Below the pieces are notes generated by a model. It made no database searches and was not told where the DNA came from. It was given only the letters and a program-made list of their open reading frames with translations. From Streptomyces viridiviolaceus (GTDB lineage: Bacteria; Actinomycetota; Actinomycetes; Streptomycetales; Streptomycetaceae), in assembly GCF_014650995.1 (NCBI RefSeq), contig NZ_BMWA01000013.1:124001-188000 (forward strand): 64,000 bases of DNA, given 5' to 3'. Position numbers and translations under genes: made by a program. Positions 60,904-64,000 of this stretch are shown here, piece by piece (within the stretch, counting starts at the first letter, position 1; each line of letters begins with the position of its first letter).

Positions 60904-61090
60904 GCCGGATCCCCTCCCCCTGCACGGCTGCACCGCGAACGTGATGCCGACACTACGGAAAGTGCACGCATCTGGTGAGCGCTTTGGCATTTTCCAGAGG
61001 AACGTGCGGGCGGTGCGGCATACTCGGGCGTTTCGGCCACGCACCGGTCCGCGCAGGCGTGGACGCGGCGGAGCGGGCTACCCGTCGGGC

Positions 61091-62152
61091 ATGGCCCGAC
61101 TGCACCTCCCCCATCGCGGGAAGCACGCGACCGACGAGGACCACACCGGCGAGCCGGCGTCGCGGGACTACGGCCCGGACGCCTCCACCGAGCGCGCCGC
61201 ACCCGACTCACCCACCGACCTGCCGAAACGCTCCTGGTCCGCGCTGCTGCGGCGGGTGCTGTCCGAGTTCAAGGACGACGAACTGACCGACCGCGCCGCC
61301 GCGCTGACGTACTACGGGGTGCTGGCGCTGTTCCCGGCCCTGCTGGTGCTGGTGTCCCTGCTCGGCATCGCCGGGCGGTCCGCCACCCAGGAGATCCTGG
61401 ACAACCTGCAGCGACTCGCGCCCGGATCCGCGCGGGACATCATCTCCGACGCGGTGACGCAGTTGCAGGGCCAGGCCGGACTGGGGTCCCTGCTGGCCGT
61501 CGTCGGCCTGGTCGGCGCCGTGTGGTCGGCGTCCGGGTACGTGGCCGCGTTCATCCGCGCGGCGAACGCCGTCTACGACATCCCCGAGGGCCGCCCGGTG
61601 TGGAAGGTGCTGCCGCTGCGGGTGACCCTGACCGTGGTGCTGCTCGTGCTCGCCGTGGTCAGCGCGCTCATCGTCGTGTTCACCGGCACCCTGGCCGAAC
61701 AGGCGGGCTCCGCGCTCGGCATCGGCGACACCGCCCTGACGGTGTGGTCGATCGCCAAGTGGCCGGTGCTGGTCCTCCTGGTCACGATCATGATCGCGAT
61801 CCTGTACTGGGCCACCCCGAACGCCCGTGTGCGGGGCTTCAGGTGGATCACACCGGGCAGCGTCGTCGCCCTGCTGATCTGGCTGGCCGCCTCCGCCGGC
61901 TTCGCGTTCTACGTGGCGAACTTCGGGTCGTACAACAAGACCTACGGCACCCTGGCCGGTGTCATCATCTTCCTGGTCTGGCTGTGGGTGACCAACCTCG
62001 CCATCCTCCTCGGCCTGGAGTTCGACGCCGAACTGGCCCGGCAGCGTGTCATCGACGGCGGTCACCCCGCCGACAGCGAGCCCTACGTCGAGCCCCGCGA
62101 CACCAGTGCCTGGGACGACGCGGACCGACGGCGCGCGACACCGCGGGAGTGA
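61091..62152 (+). CDS. YihY/BrkB-family membrane protein
   Basis: A 353-residue protein. The first 65 residues are polar; then six TM helices with family hallmarks: DRAAALTYYGVLALFPALLV, LVGAVWSASGYVAAFIRAAN, NAVYDIPEGRPVWKVLPLR and FGSYNKTYGTLAGVIIFLVWLW in the last third. Despite the old ribonuclease BN name, these are membrane proteins of unresolved function. ATG 61091 is the natural start, but its ribosome-binding site is poor. It is followed 40 bp later by a small gene on the same strand. Confidence 0.85.
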   Translation: MARLHLPHRGKHATDEDHTGEPASRDYGPDASTERAAPDSPTDLPKRSWSALLRRVLSEFKDDELTDRAAALTYYGVLALFPALLVLVSLLGIAGRSATQEILDNLQRLAPGSARDIISDAVTQLQGQAGLGSLLAVVGLVGAVWSASGYVAAFIRAANAVYDIPEGRPVWKVLPLRVTLTVVLLVLAVVSALIVVFTGTLAEQAGSALGIGDTALTVWSIAKWPVLVLLVTIMIAILYWATPNARVRGFRWITPGSVVALLIWLAASAGFAFYVANFGSYNKTYGTLAGVIIFLVWLWVTNLAILLGLEFDAELARQRVIDGGHPADSEPYVEPRDTSAWDDADRRRATPRE

Positions 62153-62192
62153 CGCCCCACATGGGCCGGGCCCGCACGGGTACGCGGACGCC

Positions 62193-62522
62193 ATGACCGA
62201 AGGCAAGACCCCCGCACCACAGGACGATGCCCGCGCCGCGCAGGCCGCGGAGGCCGCACAGGCCGAGGAGGACCGCGCCGAGGCCCGCCCCTTCAGCTAC
62301 CGGTATCCGGAGCGGCACGCCAATGTGCGCGCCACCCGGCACATCAGCCGTGAGCAGGCCGACGCGGACAGCGTTCCCGGCGTGCCGGGCGGTTACGGCA
62401 CCACGGCCGGCGGCCGGAGCACCCCGCGGGCGGGCGAGGACACCGCCGAGGAGTCCGGTGTGACGGACATCGTCGGCGGCCGCGAGACCCGGCCGGGCGG
62501 CCGGAAGACCGACCGGACCTGA
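62193..62522 (+). CDS. Small hydrophilic protein of unknown function
   Basis: A 109-residue Ala/Glu/Gly/Arg-rich protein, mostly disordered by composition. A central motif, ARPFSYRYPERHANVRATRH, looks more conserved than the rest. It is downstream of the YihY gene and convergent with an SDR gene, whose stop lies 5 bp past this one. No family recognised. Confidence 0.6.
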   Translation: MTEGKTPAPQDDARAAQAAEAAQAEEDRAEARPFSYRYPERHANVRATRHISREQADADSVPGVPGGYGTTAGGRSTPRAGEDTAEESGVTDIVGGRETRPGGRKTDRT

Positions 62523-62527
62523 GGCGC

Positions 62528-63322
62528 TCACGGCAGGATGGAGTCGACGTAGCCGCCGTCCACGCGCACCGCCGCGCCGGTGGTGGCGGACGCCTGCGCC
62601 GAACTGAGGTACACCACCAGGTTGGCGATCTCCTCGGGTTCGATCAGCCGTTGGAGCAGCGACTGCGGGCGGTGCTCGCGCATGAAGACGCGCTGTGCCT
62701 CGTCCCAGGGCAGGTCGCGGTCGACCAGCTGGTAGACGAAGTCCTCGACGCCCTCGGTGCGGGTGGGCCCGGCGATCACGGAGTTCACCGTGACACCGCT
62801 GCCCGCCGCCTCCTTGGCGAAGCCGCGGCTCACCCCGAGCAACGCGGTCTTGGACACACCGTAGTGGATCATTTCGGCCGGGATGACGACGGCCGAGTCG
62901 CTCGCGATGTACAGCACCCGGCCCCAGCCCCGTTCCCTCATTCGAGGGAGATGCGCGCGGGTGAGCCGGACGCCCGCGAGGACGTTGATCTCGAAGTAGC
63001 GCCGCCACTCGTCGTCGCTGATCTCCAGCGCGGGTACGGCGCCGAAGACGCCGAGGTTGTTCACCAGGATGTCGACGTCGGGCAGCGTCTCCACGGCCAC
63101 GCCGGCGCCCTCCTCGGTCCCCAGGTCCGCGGCCACGGGCACGAAATCGCCCTCCGGCACCTCGGCGCGCAGCTCTTCGACGCTCCTCTCCAGCCGGGCG
63201 GCGTCGCGTCCGTTGACCCCCACCCGCGCACCGGCGCGGGCCAGCCCGGCGGCGATCGCCGCGCCGATGCCCTGCGAGGAGCCCGTCACCAGCGCGGTCC
63301 GCCCGTCGAGGTCCAGGTTCAT
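62528..63322 (-). CDS. SDR-family oxidoreductase
   Basis: A 264-residue short-chain dehydrogenase. The cofactor motif TGSSQGIGAAIA is at about 14-25; NNLG (in place of NNAG) follows; the catalytic Ser is in YIASDSAVVIPAEM, with YGVSK giving Tyr and Lys. VRVDGGYVDSILP is the usual C-terminus. NADP(H) preference is suggested by the Asn-Gly-Arg after strand beta-2 (GVNGRDAARL). ATG 63322 follows TAGGAG. Substrate unknown. Confidence 0.88.
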   Translation of the reverse strand: MNLDLDGRTALVTGSSQGIGAAIAAGLARAGARVGVNGRDAARLERSVEELRAEVPEGDFVPVAADLGTEEGAGVAVETLPDVDILVNNLGVFGAVPALEISDDEWRRYFEINVLAGVRLTRAHLPRMRERGWGRVLYIASDSAVVIPAEMIHYGVSKTALLGVSRGFAKEAAGSGVTVNSVIAGPTRTEGVEDFVYQLVDRDLPWDEAQRVFMREHRPQSLLQRLIEPEEIANLVVYLSSAQASATTGAAVRVDGGYVDSILP

Positions 63323-63514
63323 CAGGTCACTCCTACTCGTCCCGTACGGCCGTCCGCCGTCCTCCTGCCCACCTTCGCCGACGATCCACGTCCTGCCCGG
63401 CCGACGGCACCGCGGCCGCCCGGGCGCCGCCCACTCGGCGGACCCCGAGTGGCCTCGCTTGACCTGCGGCGACGATACTGGCCTTCGCACGTGCCCCCGT
63501 TCCCAGATGGACTC

Positions 63515-64000
63515 ATGCCGACCTCTCGCACCGCCCGACCCATGACTCCGCCCACGGTGTGGCCGGCTCGCGGCCGCCACGTCGGTTCGGCGGCGGAGGA
63601 CGTCGTACGGCACACCCTGCAGCAGCTGACGGACAGCCATGTCATCGACGACTTCCTGGAGCTGCCGGAGGAGGGGACCGACGAGGTACGGATCTTCGAG
63701 GCGCGCTGGAAGGCCCCCGGCGCCGTCACGGTGCGGGCCCGGCTGGCCCTGGCGCCCGGCACGGCCGGCGGGCAGGAGTGGACCCTGCTGGCGGAGGCCG
63801 AGCAGCCCTGGGAGCCCTCCTGGCCCTCCCCCGCGACCATGTTCTGGCCCGAGGACCCGGACGTCACCTGGGACCGGGATGCCGCCACGGGCCTGCGGCT
63901 GCGGGGGATCAACGACCTGCCCGACGACGACAAGGCCGTCCGGCGCCTGCTCAAGGACGCCGGGCGAAGCCCGTGGAACATCCATGTCGTCGTGCACGAG
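63515..64000 (+). CDS. N-terminal part of an unidentified gene
   Basis: A frame open to the right edge encodes at least 162 residues with protein-like composition: HVGSAAEDVVRHTLQQLTDS, LPEEGTDEVRIFEARWKAPG, EAEQPWEPSWPSPATMFWPE and WNIHVVVHE at the edge. It is Trp/Pro/Asp-rich, without a signal peptide or TM helix. The start is uncertain: ATG 63515, an in-frame GTG at 63491, or ATG 63542; none has a clear ribosome-binding site, and a GATACT -10-like hexamer lies at 63474. Family not recognised. Divergent from the SDR gene. Confidence 0.65.
   Translation, partial: MPTSRTARPMTPPTVWPARGRHVGSAAEDVVRHTLQQLTDSHVIDDFLELPEEGTDEVRIFEARWKAPGAVTVRARLALAPGTAGGQEWTLLAEAEQPWEPSWPSPATMFWPEDPDVTWDRDAATGLRLRGINDLPDDDKAVRRLLKDAGRSPWNIHVVVHE

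Overview
The window is 64 kb of very GC-rich actinobacterial chromosome and is almost certainly from a Streptomyces. The evidence is a strong G/C third-position bias, many GTG and TTG starts, ATGA/GTGA stop-start overlaps, a ten-gene gas-vesicle cluster in the Streptomyces order gvpO-A-F-G-Y-Z-J-L-S-K, an LAETG sortase substrate, SpoIIE/STAS/ATPase partner-switching genes, and a large clade-2 catalase with a Streptomyces sigma-B-type promoter. I see no rRNA, tRNA, CRISPR array, prophage or insertion sequence. It reads as a mosaic of metabolic and regulatory islands rather than one biosynthetic cluster.

Layout, left to right. 1-1 kb: start of a minus-strand gene behind a structured leader or sRNA, then a small secreted protein. 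1-5.8 kb: minus-strand operon of phosphoketolase and a GH65 glycoside phosphorylase. 6.1-9.4 kb: reactive-sulfur island (persulfide-dioxygenase-like/rhodanese fusion, TauE exporter, CstR-like sensor, membrane rhodanese) with matching CstR-type operators in front of both transcription units. 9.4-12 kb: TetR plus a 14-TM drug exporter. 12-19 kb: GNAT acetyltransferase, flavodoxin-like protein, BlaI/M56 pair, TPR protein, and a cell-wall-anchored DUF1996 protein. 19.6-27.1 kb: six-gene minus-strand operon of a C45 acyltransferase and a dipeptide-type ABC importer, divergent from a MurR/RpiR regulator, with paired operators between them. 27.4-33.4 kb: methyltransferase, then the gvp cluster. 33.5-41 kb: hybrid DeoR/LacI regulator, carbohydrate ABC importer, 2-hydroxyacid dehydrogenase and DUF2264 protein, with a shared operator word before the regulator and before the transporter. 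41.1-43.8 kb: orphan small gene and catalase.

43.8-48.6 kb: diacylglycerol-kinase-like, alkyl-DHAP-synthase-like, TetR and GlpD genes in the same arrangement I recall for Mycobacterium tuberculosis Rv2252-Rv2251-Rv2250c-Rv2249c. 48.6-55 kb: signalling island with a STAS antagonist, an anti-sigma ATPase, a GAF protein carrying only part of a SpoIIE phosphatase, and a full membrane sensor-phosphatase-ATPase; a decayed secreted glycosidase lies among them. 55-58.6 kb: CsbD-like stress protein, a 48-residue basic protein, an MFS exporter and ferredoxin-NADP reductase FprA. 58.7-60.9 kb: minus-strand cluster of three Roadblock/LC7 proteins around a DUF4388-like protein, with no GTPase beside it. 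61-64 kb: YihY/BrkB membrane protein, a disordered small protein, an SDR oxidoreductase and the start of an unrecognised gene.

Themes that connect the islands: several regulators sit beside recognisable operator pairs (CstR-like, TetR, RpiR, DeoR/LacI); several genes have a -10-like hexamer ending exactly 7 nt before the start codon, which suggests leaderless mRNAs; and stress functions are frequent (catalase, CsbD, gas vesicles, partner switching). All functional calls rest on motif reading and family knowledge; no database search was run.
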